Shown: in pieces, positions 10,201 through 18,607 of the stretch
Numbering within the stretch: position 1 is the first letter of the stretch
How the letters are laid out: every line of letters starts with the position of its first letter
Assembly (NCBI RefSeq): GCF_020736845.1
Contig: NZ_JAFFQR010000064.1
Coordinates: 124,001-188,000, forward strand
Source of the DNA: Paenibacillus farraposensis
Lineage (GTDB): Bacteria; Bacillota; Bacilli; Paenibacillales; Paenibacillaceae
DNA length: 64,000 nt
Reading direction: 5' to 3'
Position numbers and translations under genes: made by a program
The notes under the pieces: model-generated
The model's input: only the letters and a program-made list of their open reading frames with translations
The model's database searches: none
What the model was told of the DNA's origin: nothing

Positions 10201-10302
10201 AGCTTTGAATACAAAGCTGGCAAAAAGCCAAAAGGCTGGTTCCGTGTCACCTCCATTAATGCAGTAGGCGAATCGCCTCCTTCTGGAGCTGTCCGTCCTT
10301 AA
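7279..10302 (+). CDS. Class A penicillin-binding protein (PBP1A-like) with FN3 tail
   Basis: A 1007-residue bifunctional cell-wall synthase. It has a basic cytoplasmic N-terminus, one membrane anchor (WVVIIGFVGALFIGGAAAGY), then a GT51 glycosyltransferase (IEDNHFYEHKGVD and TGGSTLTQQLARR) that polymerises lipid II. The transpeptidase domain follows, with SxxK in RQPGSAMKP, SxN in NQSLN and KTG in AGKTGTTQSYTD. After about residue 800 two fibronectin type III-like modules occur (near 810-890 and 925-1007), each with YRLYRS / YKVYYS-type strands, separated by a Pro/Ala-rich linker. The start is the ATG behind AAAAAGGAGGAAGACTTC. An extended -10 (TGCTATAAT, 7242-7250) lies just upstream. Confidence 0.95.
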   Translation: MVEENNNVSEPKPSRSRTYMQRLVRIIKWVVIIGFVGALFIGGAAAGYVASIVKNEPVRSRAMIEQEVNKNAITGFAYFNDGTPIGQLRTEEDRRPVTFKEIPQLVIDAVIAIEDNHFYEHKGVDLSGTLRAVKQKALHESVQTGGSTLTQQLARRVFLNLDRTDDRKVKEILLSLRLERFLSKQQIITAYLNKVPFGNGSSGYNVFGIKAAAKGIFNENDLNQLNVAQAAYLAGLPQLPSSYSAFNGKGEFNESGFKRAINRQHLVLSRMLEENKINKAQYDEAMAFDIKKSLAPRTVKAYNTYPYLMMETERQAAQALMSVTNPGQTPNASADAKSKDENDLLKEAEQQLRTGGYMVYTTIDKSVYNSMRQIAENKDNFSPTSKTKGDEQAAAILIQHKTGAILGMMEGRDFQKEQMNYATQMVRQPGSAMKPIAAYLPALDSGLVQPGSIVDDAPIILKDGSNGYHIPKNANNRYQGLVTARYALNQSLNTIALKLFNEKVGISKAWAFAKKLGITTLEPSDNNAQTGVLGGLAHGVTVEELTNAYGAIPNGGVFNDAYMIEKIVDSEGNIVYNHQPNPVQAFTPQTAYLMTDMLRTAVSEGTGKLVKRNFNQAGKIPIAGKTGTTQSYTDVWFEGFTPDVTLGVWVGYKQPVNKLETKAQKERARRLWALIMNEVTSKDSQLFQTASFKRPDGIVSRTASAYGSDIYNVKYLPKNSENGVTRAKYITYQGVNYIPRDGTPDDMVYERTVRKREKPISELIKELEQAFSVMRRHNSLSYYLPEDADKEAPTQVDPRKDDGVAPNAPTSISISYNDGKVIISFSPSGNSDVVGYRLYRSTDGGSFQRLGKVVMADGSKVFSDSPVGSSSSYYVTAVDVGGHESEPSAQTSAASVLPPVNSDSPAVPGEGDATGVQPTKVPTAPGQPQAKAAGSSVALQWNAGKPTDAITGYKVYYSENGAEPFTNIGSTASTSFEYKAGKKPKGWFRVTSINAVGESPPSGAVRP

Positions 10303-10327
10303 CGGCAAATAAAAGCAGAAAACAACA

Positions 10328-10367
10328 GGAGTCTCCTCTGCCAATACGGCTTTGGAGACTCCCTTTT
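10328..10367. terminator. Bidirectional terminator between PBP and acsA
   Basis: GGAGTCTCC and GGAGACTCC arms with A-rich and T-rich flanks serve the two convergent genes. Confidence 0.85.
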
Positions 10368-10388
10368 TATTATTCTATGAGCAGCGCT

Positions 10389-12104
10389 TTAATCCTCTAT
10401 GGTAGACAAATCCCCTGTAGGAAGGTTAAGCTCCCAGGCTTTCAGTACACGTCTCATAATTTTGCCAGAACGGGTTTTGGGCAGCTTTTCCTTGAATTCA
10501 ATTTCGCGTGGAGCCGCATGGGCTGACAGCCCTTCCTTGACAAAGCGCGAGATATCCTGCTGCAAAGCCTCCGAAGGTGTGTAGCCTTCACGCAGTGCGA
10601 CAAAAGCTTTAATGATTTCTCCTCGTACGGCATCCGGTTTACCAATGACTCCAGCCTCCGCTACAGCAGGATGCTCCAGAAGCTTGCTCTCGACCTCAAA
10701 AGGCCCGATTCGTTCGCCTGAGGAATTAATGACATCATCAATCCGTCCCTGGAACCAGAAATATCCGTCCTCATCCATGTAGGCAGAGTCGCCGGATACA
10801 TACCAACCGGGAAAACGGAAATACTCCTGATACTTGTTTGGATTGTTCCATATACGGTTCATCATGGATGGCCACGGTGTACGAATCGCCAAATGCCCCA
10901 TCCGGTCAGGAGGCAGCACCTGCCCTTTGTCATCCAGAATAGCAGCCTGAATCCCCGGGAGCGGCTTTCCCATCGAACCGGGTTTAATCGGCAGCTCAGG
11001 GTAATTGCAAATTAACTGTCCTCCCGTTTCTGTCATCCACCATGTATCGTGAATGCGCTGCGAATAGACTTGCCAGCCCCATTTGACCACCTCAGGATTG
11101 AGCGGTTCTCCGACAGACAGCACATGCCGCAGGCTGCTGAGGTCATATTTGGCAACAACCTGCTCTCCCGCGCTCATCAGCATCCGAAACGCTGTAGGAG
11201 CGCTATACCATATGGTTATCTCGTAACGCTCAATCGTCCGGTACCAATCCTCCGGACTGAATCGTCCCCCACGAATAACATTCGTCGCTCCATTCAGCCA
11301 TGGAGCAAAAATGCCGTATGAAGTTCCGGTAACCCAGCCGGGATCGGCAGTACACCAATAGACATCACCTTCTTGCAAATCCAGCACCATTTTGCCAGTA
11401 TAATAATGCTGAATCATCGCATTTTGCACATGATACACGCCCTTCGGCTTGCCTGTAGAGCCTGACGTATAATGAATGATTAGTCCATCCTCACGACTTA
11501 GCCATTCAGGCTCAAGCTCTTCTGAGGACGAAAGCATTTCCGTTTCAAAATCAATAATTCCCTGCTCTCGTCTGTCCAGATCACCAACCACAAAGATATG
11601 CCGCAGCTCAGGAAGCTCCTCACGTTTTACCCGCGACAAAAGTGCAGGTGTAGTTACAAGCGCCACCGCCCCGCTATCCTCCAGCCGATCCTTGACCGCT
11701 GTTTCCATAAACGCCTCAAACAAAGGGCCCACAACAGCCCCTACCTTTAAAACGCCGAGCAAGCTAATGACCAGCTCAGGTGAACGCGGCATGAAAATAA
11801 ATACCCGCTCTCCCTTGCCAATACCGTATTTACGCAGCACATTGCCAAATCGGTTAGAGCTGGCACGAAGCTGAGAAAAAGTATACGCTTCATGACGGTC
11901 GGCATCACAGTACAAAAGGGCTGTTTTTTCACCACGACCTTCCTCAACATGCCGGTCAATAGCTTCATGCGCCATGTTTACCTTGCCTGTTTCATACCAC
12001 GTAAAATGACGTTCTGCATCTTCCCACTGAAATTGGTTGTAAGCTTGTTCATACGGGCCCATGTTGGATGATGGAACTACAGTCTGAAGTTCTTCAATCT
12101 TCAT
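10389..12104 (-). CDS. acsA: Acetyl-CoA synthetase (AMP-forming)
   Basis: A 571-residue adenylate-forming enzyme that converts acetate, ATP and CoA to acetyl-CoA. The ATP loop is seen as YTSGSTGKPKGVYH near residue 215, the WWMTETGG segment near 355, the YVSGDSAYMDEDGYFWFQGR segment near 425, and the C-terminal catalytic lysine motif PKTRSGKIMRR near 540. The length matches Bacillus AcsA. It is divergent from acuA, the acetyltransferase that inactivates AcsA by acetylating that C-terminal lysine in Bacillus. A cre-like site lies between the two genes, fitting catabolite repression by CcpA, whose gene is 1.7 kb away. Confidence 0.96.
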   Translation of the reverse strand: MKIEELQTVVPSSNMGPYEQAYNQFQWEDAERHFTWYETGKVNMAHEAIDRHVEEGRGEKTALLYCDADRHEAYTFSQLRASSNRFGNVLRKYGIGKGERVFIFMPRSPELVISLLGVLKVGAVVGPLFEAFMETAVKDRLEDSGAVALVTTPALLSRVKREELPELRHIFVVGDLDRREQGIIDFETEMLSSSEELEPEWLSREDGLIIHYTSGSTGKPKGVYHVQNAMIQHYYTGKMVLDLQEGDVYWCTADPGWVTGTSYGIFAPWLNGATNVIRGGRFSPEDWYRTIERYEITIWYSAPTAFRMLMSAGEQVVAKYDLSSLRHVLSVGEPLNPEVVKWGWQVYSQRIHDTWWMTETGGQLICNYPELPIKPGSMGKPLPGIQAAILDDKGQVLPPDRMGHLAIRTPWPSMMNRIWNNPNKYQEYFRFPGWYVSGDSAYMDEDGYFWFQGRIDDVINSSGERIGPFEVESKLLEHPAVAEAGVIGKPDAVRGEIIKAFVALREGYTPSEALQQDISRFVKEGLSAHAAPREIEFKEKLPKTRSGKIMRRVLKAWELNLPTGDLSTIED

Positions 12105-12149
12105 GCATACAGCCTCCTTACAATATGATAATGAGATTTAAACAAAACA

Positions 12150-12163
12150 AGATAACGCTTACA
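12150..12163 (-). promoter_or_regulatory. Probable cre (CcpA operator)
   Basis: Read leftward, TGTAAGCGTTATCT matches the catabolite-responsive element consensus (TGWAANCGNTNWCA) at all but the last positions. It lies 46 bases before the acsA start codon, within the acsA-acuA intergenic region of about 245 bases. In Bacillus, acsA is repressed by CcpA, so function is plausible; binding is not shown by sequence alone. Confidence 0.7.
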
Positions 12164-12350
12164 AAATCAAAAAAAGGAAATGTATACTTCGGTTTGACGT
12201 CTAATTTAAAACATCTAATTGTGAACATTTTATGTCTAAAACAGTATAGCATAGATAAGGATGTGACGACCATCCTTTTCATTTATTTGTTTTTTTGCTA
12301 TAAGTAGGGGATAAGAGTATTAGCCAATGGTAAACAAGGAGGCTGTGCAT

Positions 12351-12983
12351 ATGCAGCATTTAAAACTGCACCACTTGGACACGCTGGATCATAACGGACA
12401 GACAATCTATATAGAAGGCCCCGTATCCGCTGATCAACTGCATGCATTTCAAATGCACACGCAATTGGACGCCTTCCGTAAACCCAAGGAGCAATTCGGC
12501 GCGCTTGTGGAAATTTCAGAGCTGCCGGAGGGTAGAATTATCATTGCCCATGATGGAGAAACCCTGCTGGGATACGTCACTTTCCACTACCCGGACGAGT
12601 TGGAACGCTGGTCGGAAGCGGGCATGCAGGACCTGCTGGAGCTTGGCGCCATTGAAGTCGCCGACGACTATCGAGGACTGGGCCTCGGAAGCCGAATGAT
12701 CCGGCTTGCCTTTGAGGACGGACAGCTTGAGTCCTATATTATTTTTACGACCGAGTACTATTGGCACTGGGATTTAAAGGGCAGCGGCCTTTCCGTATGG
12801 GAGTACCGCCGCATGATGGAACGTCTGATGAAAACCGTGGATATGGTCTGGTACGCTACGGATGATCCCGAAATATGCTCACACCCGGCAAACTGCCTGA
12901 TGGTACGTATGGGAGATGACATCCCTCTTGCATCGCGAGAGCAATTTGACCGCATCCGGTTTGTACGAAGATTCATGTACTAA
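12351..12983 (+). CDS. acuA: Acetoin-utilisation protein AcuA, GNAT acetyltransferase
   Basis: A 210-residue GNAT protein, the same length as Bacillus AcuA, with the acetyl-CoA loop DDYRGLGLGSRMIRLAFE near residue 110. AcuA acetylates and inactivates acetyl-CoA synthetase. The start is the ATG at 12351 behind AAGGAGGCTGTGCAT; a start eight codons earlier would overlap that site. It is divergent from its target acsA. The deacetylase gene acuC, present beside acuA in Bacillus, is not in this neighbourhood. Confidence 0.92.
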   Translation: MQHLKLHHLDTLDHNGQTIYIEGPVSADQLHAFQMHTQLDAFRKPKEQFGALVEISELPEGRIIIAHDGETLLGYVTFHYPDELERWSEAGMQDLLELGAIEVADDYRGLGLGSRMIRLAFEDGQLESYIIFTTEYYWHWDLKGSGLSVWEYRRMMERLMKTVDMVWYATDDPEICSHPANCLMVRMGDDIPLASREQFDRIRFVRRFMY

Positions 12984-12994
12984 ATGGGACACTG

Positions 12995-13693
12995 TTAATC
13001 CAGATGCCCCAGCATGTACTCTACAATACGATGCGAGCGATGAGATGCTTTTACCGCAAATTCAGCAAAATTAACGTGCGCCGAGCCGTCGGCTTTATCT
13101 GACATAGACCGCAGGACAACAAATGGTACACCGTTCATATGAGCCGTCTGAGCTACCGCTGCACCCTCCATTTCAGTGCAAGCGCCGCCCATCTCCTGAT
13201 GTAATGCGGTTACCAATTCACGGCTTGCAACAAATTGATCGCCTGATAGAACCTTGCCGACAATATAACGGTCACCAAGCGATTGGCAGGCTTGTTCAGC
13301 CAGGCGGACAAGCCCGGGATCAGCAGCAAACTCCGACGTTTCCTGATAAGGTATGATCCCTTTGGCAAAACCCAAAGGCGTTACATCCATGTCATGCTGC
13401 ATGCATGTTGACGAGATAACCATATCCCCAATGTTCAAATCAGGCTGTACTGCTCCGGCCACTCCCGTGAAAATAATCTGTTCCACGCCAAAACGATCAA
13501 TGAGGATTTGTGTGGTGACCGCAGCATTGACCTTGCCGACACCGGATTTGCATACGACAACCTGATGCCCGTGAATGTTGCCTGTAGTGTATGTGATTCC
13601 GGCCTTGATCGACGTACTCACATCCGTCATCGCTGACAGGAGTAATTCAATTTCTTCATCCATGGCACCCATCAACCCATAAATCCGGCTCAT
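12995..13693 (-). CDS. mtnN: 5'-methylthioadenosine / S-adenosylhomocysteine nucleosidase
   Basis: A 232-residue nucleosidase that cleaves methylthioadenosine and S-adenosylhomocysteine to adenine plus the thioribose, in methionine salvage and recycling of SAM by-products. Family signatures are seen: GAMDEEI at the N-terminus (catalytic Glu), FTGVAGAV, GDMVISS, LSGDQF, the purine/ribose-binding EMEGAAVAQTA near residue 170, and RSMSDKAD near 195 (catalytic Asp). Length matches the family. It stands alone between acuA and ccpA. Confidence 0.95.
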   Translation of the reverse strand: MSRIYGLMGAMDEEIELLLSAMTDVSTSIKAGITYTTGNIHGHQVVVCKSGVGKVNAAVTTQILIDRFGVEQIIFTGVAGAVQPDLNIGDMVISSTCMQHDMDVTPLGFAKGIIPYQETSEFAADPGLVRLAEQACQSLGDRYIVGKVLSGDQFVASRELVTALHQEMGGACTEMEGAAVAQTAHMNGVPFVVLRSMSDKADGSAHVNFAEFAVKASHRSHRIVEYMLGHLD

Positions 13694-13810
13694 AACGTCT
13701 CCCTCTTTTCCTGGTTGGATGATGATTATATCTGCACGAAGTTATGTATCCGTGAAAAAAGCCCCATCAAAGGAGCTTTCATCAAAAATATATCCTATTA
13801 AGCACTACGC

Positions 13811-14818
13811 TTAGTCCAGATAATTGACTGACAACCGCAAAATCGTTTCATGCGGCAAAATGACGTGAGAATTATCCACATTTTCCTTTTTCATCAGTTT
13901 GGTCAGCAAACGCATCGCTACCGCACCCAAATCGTACATCGGTTGCGCAACAGTTGTTAACTGAGGACGAACCATGGATGCCATACGAATATTGTCGACA
14001 CTGATTACGGAAAAATCATCAGGCACCTTTAAGCCTTCGTCCTGGATGCTATGAATAGCGCCAATCGCCATTTCATCTGTAGCAGCAAAAATCGCGGTCG
14101 GCTTCTTCTTCAAGCCCAGGAAGTATTTCATAGCCTCAACACCGGACTCATAACGGTAGTTCCCGATTCGCACAAGATCCTCTTGATACTCAATTCCGGC
14201 GGATTCCAATGCTCGCTTGTAGCCTTGGAAACGTGCATAGCCGTTTGCAGGATCTTGAAGCGTACCACTGATCATCGCGATTTGACGGTGGCCATGGCGG
14301 ATCAATGTGCTTACTGCGTCAAATGCAGCGGCTTCGTGGTCAATATCGACCGATGGATAGCTGCCTTTTTCATCACTAGTTGCACACAGAACAATTGGAA
14401 CAGCGGCTGTATGAAACGCCTGAATATGCTCATCCGTTACTGTGCCGCCCATGAACAGAAGTCCATCCACTTGCTTTTCAAGCAACGTATTGATGACCCG
14501 AATTTCTTTTTCCTTCCGCTTATCGGCATTACACAAAATAATATTATAGTGATACATATTCGCAATATCCTCAATACCGCGCGCAATTTCTGCAAAAATT
14601 GAGTTCGATATATCCGGAATAACTACGCCTACGGTTGTTGTCTTCTTGCTGGCCAGACCTCTAGCCACCGCATTTGGGCGATATCCCAATTGTTCAATTG
14701 CTTCGTATACTTTCTTACGTGTCTGAGGTTTTACATTAGGATTATTGTTAACTACACGGGACACCGTGGCCATTGAGACACCGGCTTCGCGAGCTACATC
14801 ATAGATCGTTACCGTCAC
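13811..14818 (-). CDS. ccpA: Catabolite control protein A
   Basis: A LacI-family regulator of about 335 residues. The N-terminal helix-turn-helix ([20 protein letters not shown]) and hinge ([20 protein letters not shown]) are almost identical to Bacillus CcpA, and the C-terminal effector domain keeps [11 protein letters not shown] and [28 protein letters not shown]. CcpA with HPr-Ser-P binds cre sites and controls carbon metabolism. I prefer the GTG at 14818, giving the canonical MTVTIYDV start behind GGAGAGAAGGAAT; a TTG seven codons earlier is the alternative. It is next to ytxJ as in Bacillus. A small hairpin with T run follows the gene. Confidence 0.95.
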   Translation of the reverse strand: MTVTIYDVAREAGVSMATVSRVVNNNPNVKPQTRKKVYEAIEQLGYRPNAVARGLASKKTTTVGVVIPDISNSIFAEIARGIEDIANMYHYNIILCNADKRKEKEIRVINTLLEKQVDGLLFMGGTVTDEHIQAFHTAAVPIVLCATSDEKGSYPSVDIDHEAAAFDAVSTLIRHGHRQIAMISGTLQDPANGYARFQGYKRALESAGIEYQEDLVRIGNYRYESGVEAMKYFLGLKKKPTAIFAATDEMAIGAIHSIQDEGLKVPDDFSVISVDNIRMASMVRPQLTTVAQPMYDLGAVAMRLLTKLMKKENVDNSHVILPHETILRLSVNYLD

Positions 14819-14923
14819 ATTCCTTCTCTCCATTGCCAATAAATTTTCAACCGAATCGAAACTAACTAATCAGAACCATGATACGACAAAATACTACATT
14901 ATGCAACGATAGCACTTCATCTC

Positions 14924-15265
14924 CTAGGCGAGATGATCTTGGAGCGTATGGGCTGTAATATTCGAATGGGATGTATGCCAAACAGCCTCTCCGTCCTTAA
15001 CTAAAATGGCCTGCGGCGATTCATGCTTTACCTGAAGCCGGTTTGCAGCCTCATCGGATACTGGCCGGTCTTCCACTACATAAATGATACCGTATTCAAT
15101 ATTTTCGTTAGGAGCAGTTTGCAAATAAGACTCCATCTCCTGATAGGCGCCTGAACTAATCGGACAACGCGTGCTATGCTTAAAGATAAGCAACGGCTTG
15201 TCTGATGACGCTTCCAGAGCTGTAGTTAATTGTTGAACAGTATTCATTTTCGTCATCGTCGCCAT
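14924..15265 (-). CDS. ytxJ: YtxJ-like monothiol redox protein
   Basis: A 113-residue thioredoxin-fold protein with the single-cysteine motif HSTRCPISSGA near residue 40, as in the YtxJ / bacilliredoxin-related family linked to bacillithiol. The likely role is reducing bacillithiol-mixed disulphides or regulating thiol state in the cytosol. The start is the ATG behind AAAGGAATGTATATCC; a longer upstream reading has no such site. The position just upstream of ccpA matches the ytxGHJ-ccpA order of Bacillus. Confidence 0.88.
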   Translation of the reverse strand: MATMTKMNTVQQLTTALEASSDKPLLIFKHSTRCPISSGAYQEMESYLQTAPNENIEYGIIYVVEDRPVSDEAANRLQVKHESPQAILVKDGEAVWHTSHSNITAHTLQDHLA

Positions 15266-15367
15266 TGGATATACATTCCTTTCTTTGTCTTGTCGTATGG
15301 ACCTATTCACATCGTAACAAAAAGAACATGTAAAATCCAATGGTGACCATGAAATTTTTCATATTTT

Positions 15368-15814
15368 TTAGTTTTTTGTATTTGTAAATACCGATTTACT
15401 GGTAAAACCGGATAATTGAGTCAGTCTTTTCTCTACATCGTTCATCCAATCCTCATCTCCCAAACTTCTCGCATAACGATAAAGATCGAGCAAGAGGTTA
15501 ATTCGAAGCTCCAATTGCTCCTCCAGAGAGGACTGCCAGTCTGCATTTGGATTACCCGCTTCCTCTATTACCAGCTTGCGTATAATCTCAGCCAGCTCAT
15601 TATTGCGGGCAAAGGAAATTCGCTGGGACGAGGGCTGATCTCGCAGACTTTGCAGCAGCTCTTTGATATCGTTCGCCACATGCTGCAGAACCTCGCTGGA
15701 ACAGCATGACGGACATGAAAATACAGGAACGTGCAGTATTTCAACCTTTCGGGCATAAATCACCTTTCGTAGTTCCAACACCATCGTTTTACCACATAGG
15801 CATTGCTTATGCAT
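15368..15814 (-). CDS. Small protein with N-terminal zinc-finger-like cysteines
   Basis: A 148-residue protein. The first 45 residues hold CLCGKT...VPVFSCPSCCSS, two cysteine pairs spaced like the YgiT/MqsA-type zinc finger; the rest is helical and charged. The YgiT-like reading suggests a DNA- or metal-binding role, but no toxin partner gene lies beside it. Transcription is leftward, ending about 100 bases from ytxJ. The function is unknown. Confidence 0.65.
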   Translation of the reverse strand: MHKQCLCGKTMVLELRKVIYARKVEILHVPVFSCPSCCSSEVLQHVANDIKELLQSLRDQPSSQRISFARNNELAEIIRKLVIEEAGNPNADWQSSLEEQLELRINLLLDLYRYARSLGDEDWMNDVEKRLTQLSGFTSKSVFTNTKN

Positions 15815-16121
15815 TTAATCACCCCATTACCAGGATCAAGCTATATGAGGATCACTTCAGAATCCAGATATATCTATCTACTAGTCTTTAAAAGCTTGGT
15901 TAATTCTATAAAATCTTTCATGCCTTGTTTTATTTCGACTTTGAGAGCCTCAAATCCTTCCACAGATTGCAGTTATGAACAAATTACCAAAGGATTGGTG
16001 GAGAAAAATGGAGAAATGAGAGGGTAATGGATGTGGACTTCGGCTATTCTTTTTCTTAAGATGTAGAGGTAGAGACTACAAAACAGCCGTGTCATCATGT
16101 GGCACGCGAAAGGATGGTTGG
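15815..16121. other. Intergenic region, AT-rich
   Basis: About 300 bases with no convincing gene. Read leftward, codons ending at 15874 spell a helical fragment (VEGFEALKVEIKQGMKDF, then IELTKLLKTSR) directly after a stop and without a ribosome binding site; this may be the remnant of a small gene. Confidence 0.4.
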
Positions 16122-16658
16122 ATGTCAAGACTTGCCGGAAAAAAGGTCATTGCCCTGGTGGATGAGGAATTTGAGGATCTGGAGTTATGGTACCCGGTTT
16201 ACCGTGTTCGTGAAGAAGGCGCGGAAGTGCATCTGGCCGGTGCCGAAAAGGGTAAAAAGTATATTGGAAAATACGGTGTACCTGCAGAAGCAGAATATGC
16301 CTTTGAAGAACTGAACAGCAGCGATTACGACGGGATTCTTGTCCCAGGTGGCTGGGCGCCTGACAAGCTGCGCCGCTATCCCAAGGTGATTCAGCTCGTA
16401 CAAGAATTTCACGCCGCTCATAAACCAATCGGACAAATCTGCCATGCAGGCTGGGTGCTGATTTCCGCCAAAATTTTGGATGGTGTTACGGTAACCTCTA
16501 CACCAGGTATTCGTGATGATATGGAGAATGCAGGAGCGATCTGGAAAGACGAGCCTGTTGTAACGGACGGACATATTGTGTCTGCTCGCCGTCCACCTGA
16601 TCTTCCACCTTACGGAAAAGCATTCTGTGACCTGTTAGCAGACAGCAGCCCTAAATAA
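16122..16658 (+). CDS. PfpI / DJ-1 type 1 glutamine amidotransferase-like protein
   Basis: A 178-residue protein of the DJ-1/PfpI superfamily. The nucleophile elbow reads IGQICHAGWVLISA near residue 105, with the conserved cysteine and following histidine; DYDGILVPGGWAPDKLRR near 75 carries the ligand loop, and DEPVVTDGHIVSARRPPD the C-terminal strand. Related proteins act as stress-protective glyoxalase/deglycase or peptidase enzymes. The start ATG follows AAAGGATGGTTGG. It stands alone and is convergent with ptsI. Confidence 0.88.
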   Translation: MSRLAGKKVIALVDEEFEDLELWYPVYRVREEGAEVHLAGAEKGKKYIGKYGVPAEAEYAFEELNSSDYDGILVPGGWAPDKLRRYPKVIQLVQEFHAAHKPIGQICHAGWVLISAKILDGVTVTSTPGIRDDMENAGAIWKDEPVVTDGHIVSARRPPDLPPYGKAFCDLLADSSPK

Positions 16659-16779
16659 GATATCAAGTCCTGACACTACGTTCAGCTTGAATTACCTGCT
16701 TGATGACCATGCCGCTTATAACGATGATTCCAGATGAAGTTGTTCATCATGATAAGCGGCGATCAACGTAGCCTATACA

Positions 16780-16819
16780 AAAACACCTTCAAAACCAACT
16801 GGGCTTGAAGGTGTTTTTT
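16780..16819. terminator. Bidirectional terminator
   Basis: AAAACACCTTCAA and TTGAAGGTGTTTT arms between the PfpI gene and the convergent ptsI gene. Confidence 0.9.
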
Positions 16820-16861
16820 CATTCTGTATGATGGCTGCGGCTTTCAAGACCATGCACAATA

Positions 16862-18607
16862 TTACTGCTGCCCGGGGTCAGCCGGGATACAGTTGACACT
16901 GGCTGCGGTCAGCTTGTCTTCAATTGCTGCACCAGTGGACATGCCGAAGCAGGCTTGAGCGACCAACATCGCCTCAGATGCTGTCGTGTTCAGTACACGG
17001 TGCTTGACCCGCAATAAAGATTGCGGGGACATGCTGAGCTGATGTATCCCCAGCTCCAGCCAAAGGGGAATGGAGCGTTCATCCCCAGCCATCTCACCGC
17101 ACACACTCACCTCAATGCCTGCTTGATGTGCCGCTTGTGCTGTCGTCCGCAGCATCCGCAGCACCGCCGGATGGTATGGGTTATACATATGTGCAATCTG
17201 CTCGTTCATGCGGTCTACAGCCAGCACATACTGAACCAAATCATTGGTCCCGATGCTAAAAAAATCAGTTTCCGCCGCCAACAGATCAGCAATTATCGCC
17301 GCGGCTGGCACCTCAATCATAATTCCTCGTTGAATGTTCGGATTGTAAGCAAGCCCTCTCGCATCCAAATCAGCCATAGCTTCCTTTAAGAGCGTATCGG
17401 CCTGGCGAATTTCCTCCACGGATGAAATCATCGGGTACATTAGCTTGATGTTTCCTGCTGCACTGGCCCGTAAAATGGCAGTCAACTGGGTTTTGAATAA
17501 TTCCTTCCAATCCAGACTGATCCGTATCGCCCGGTAGCCCAGAAAAGGATTCTCCTCCTGCGGCAGTTGGAGGTAATCCAGCGGTTTATCTCCGCCGATA
17601 TCCAATGTGCGGATGACTACAGAGTGATTTCCTGCCCTCTCCGCTACCAGCCGGTACACTTCATACTGTTCCTCTTCATTAGGAGCCGATTTTCGATCCA
17701 TATATAAAAATTCCGTACGGAACAACCCCACCCCTTGCGCACCATGCTTCAAGGCTGTCTCCAGTTCCTTAACGGAACTAATATTGGCCGCCAGCCTGAG
17801 TGAGATGCTATCTTTGGTCACAGCTTCCACGGAGGCAAGTACCTGAAGCTGCTCTTTTCTAAGGCGCTGCTCGTCACGCAATACCGTATAATGATTGATA
17901 ATTGATGTATCCGGATTCACATACACTCTGCCCAGATCCCCGTCGACTACCATTATATCTCCAGTCTGGACAGTCAAATTAAGATTGCTCTCCAGTCCCG
18001 AAACGAGCGGAATCCCAAGCGCGCGGGCCATGATCGCGGAGTGCGACGTTTTGCCACCGTTCATGGTTACAATCCCCAGCACATAGCTAGGATTCAAGTG
18101 CGCCGATTGGGAGGGTGACAGCTCCTTGGCTACCAGAATATAAGGCTGTGTATCCTTGGGAAGATTCACTTCCGGTGCGCCCAGTAGATGCTTGAGCAGC
18201 CGATTCCCCACATCCTTAATATCGATTGCCCGCTCCTTCATGTATTCATCATCCAGCACATCAAACATGGTCACAAAATGATCAATAGCTTCTTTTACAG
18301 CCACCTCGGCTGCCTTGTACTGGCGCTCAATAATTCCGCGAATTTCGTTCATGAACTCCGGATCTTCCAATATCGCAAGATGAGCATCAAAAATGCTGGA
18401 TTCCTCCGGCCCTACCATCTCCCGAAACTCATCCTTGATAAACTGGATTTCGCTTTTGGATGTGCGTATCCCCTCGTACAACCGTTCAAATTCTTTTGCA
18501 AGATCCACCGCATCCATTTTTTGATCAGGTAAATCCCATTCCCAGCTCGGCAGGACAAATGCCTTCCCGATTGCCACACCTGTAGCGGCGCCGATGCCTT
18601 CTATCAT
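16862..18607 (-). CDS. ptsI: PTS enzyme I (phosphoenolpyruvate-protein phosphotransferase)
   Basis: A 581-residue enzyme I. It takes phosphate from PEP onto a histidine (NGGKTSHSAIMARALGIP near residue 185) and passes it to HPr. The PEP-binding barrel keeps GVGLFRTEFLYMDR near 290, RTLDIGGDKPL near 335, and the C-terminal catalytic cysteine motif EVSVCGEMAGD near 500. The start ATG follows GGAGGGGTAGAAAC and overlaps the stop of the upstream EIICBA gene by four bases (ATGA), so the two are translationally coupled. An HPr gene is not next to them; this may be a dedicated enzyme I or the general one. Confidence 0.95.
   Translation of the reverse strand: MIEGIGAATGVAIGKAFVLPSWEWDLPDQKMDAVDLAKEFERLYEGIRTSKSEIQFIKDEFREMVGPEESSIFDAHLAILEDPEFMNEIRGIIERQYKAAEVAVKEAIDHFVTMFDVLDDEYMKERAIDIKDVGNRLLKHLLGAPEVNLPKDTQPYILVAKELSPSQSAHLNPSYVLGIVTMNGGKTSHSAIMARALGIPLVSGLESNLNLTVQTGDIMVVDGDLGRVYVNPDTSIINHYTVLRDEQRLRKEQLQVLASVEAVTKDSISLRLAANISSVKELETALKHGAQGVGLFRTEFLYMDRKSAPNEEEQYEVYRLVAERAGNHSVVIRTLDIGGDKPLDYLQLPQEENPFLGYRAIRISLDWKELFKTQLTAILRASAAGNIKLMYPMISSVEEIRQADTLLKEAMADLDARGLAYNPNIQRGIMIEVPAAAIIADLLAAETDFFSIGTNDLVQYVLAVDRMNEQIAHMYNPYHPAVLRMLRTTAQAAHQAGIEVSVCGEMAGDERSIPLWLELGIHQLSMSPQSLLRVKHRVLNTTASEAMLVAQACFGMSTGAAIEDKLTAASVNCIPADPGQQ

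Noticed and set aside
9334..10344. 336-codon open frame opposite the PBP gene's 3' part
   Set aside because: Shadow of the PBP coding frame; no start signal and an unnatural Arg/Cys/Trp-rich product.
16690..16765. Inverted repeat GCCGCTTATAA / TGATAAGCGGC as a small RNA gene
   Set aside because: It is in a convergent intergenic region next to a clear terminator; no promoter was found, so it is more likely a second terminator or chance fold.
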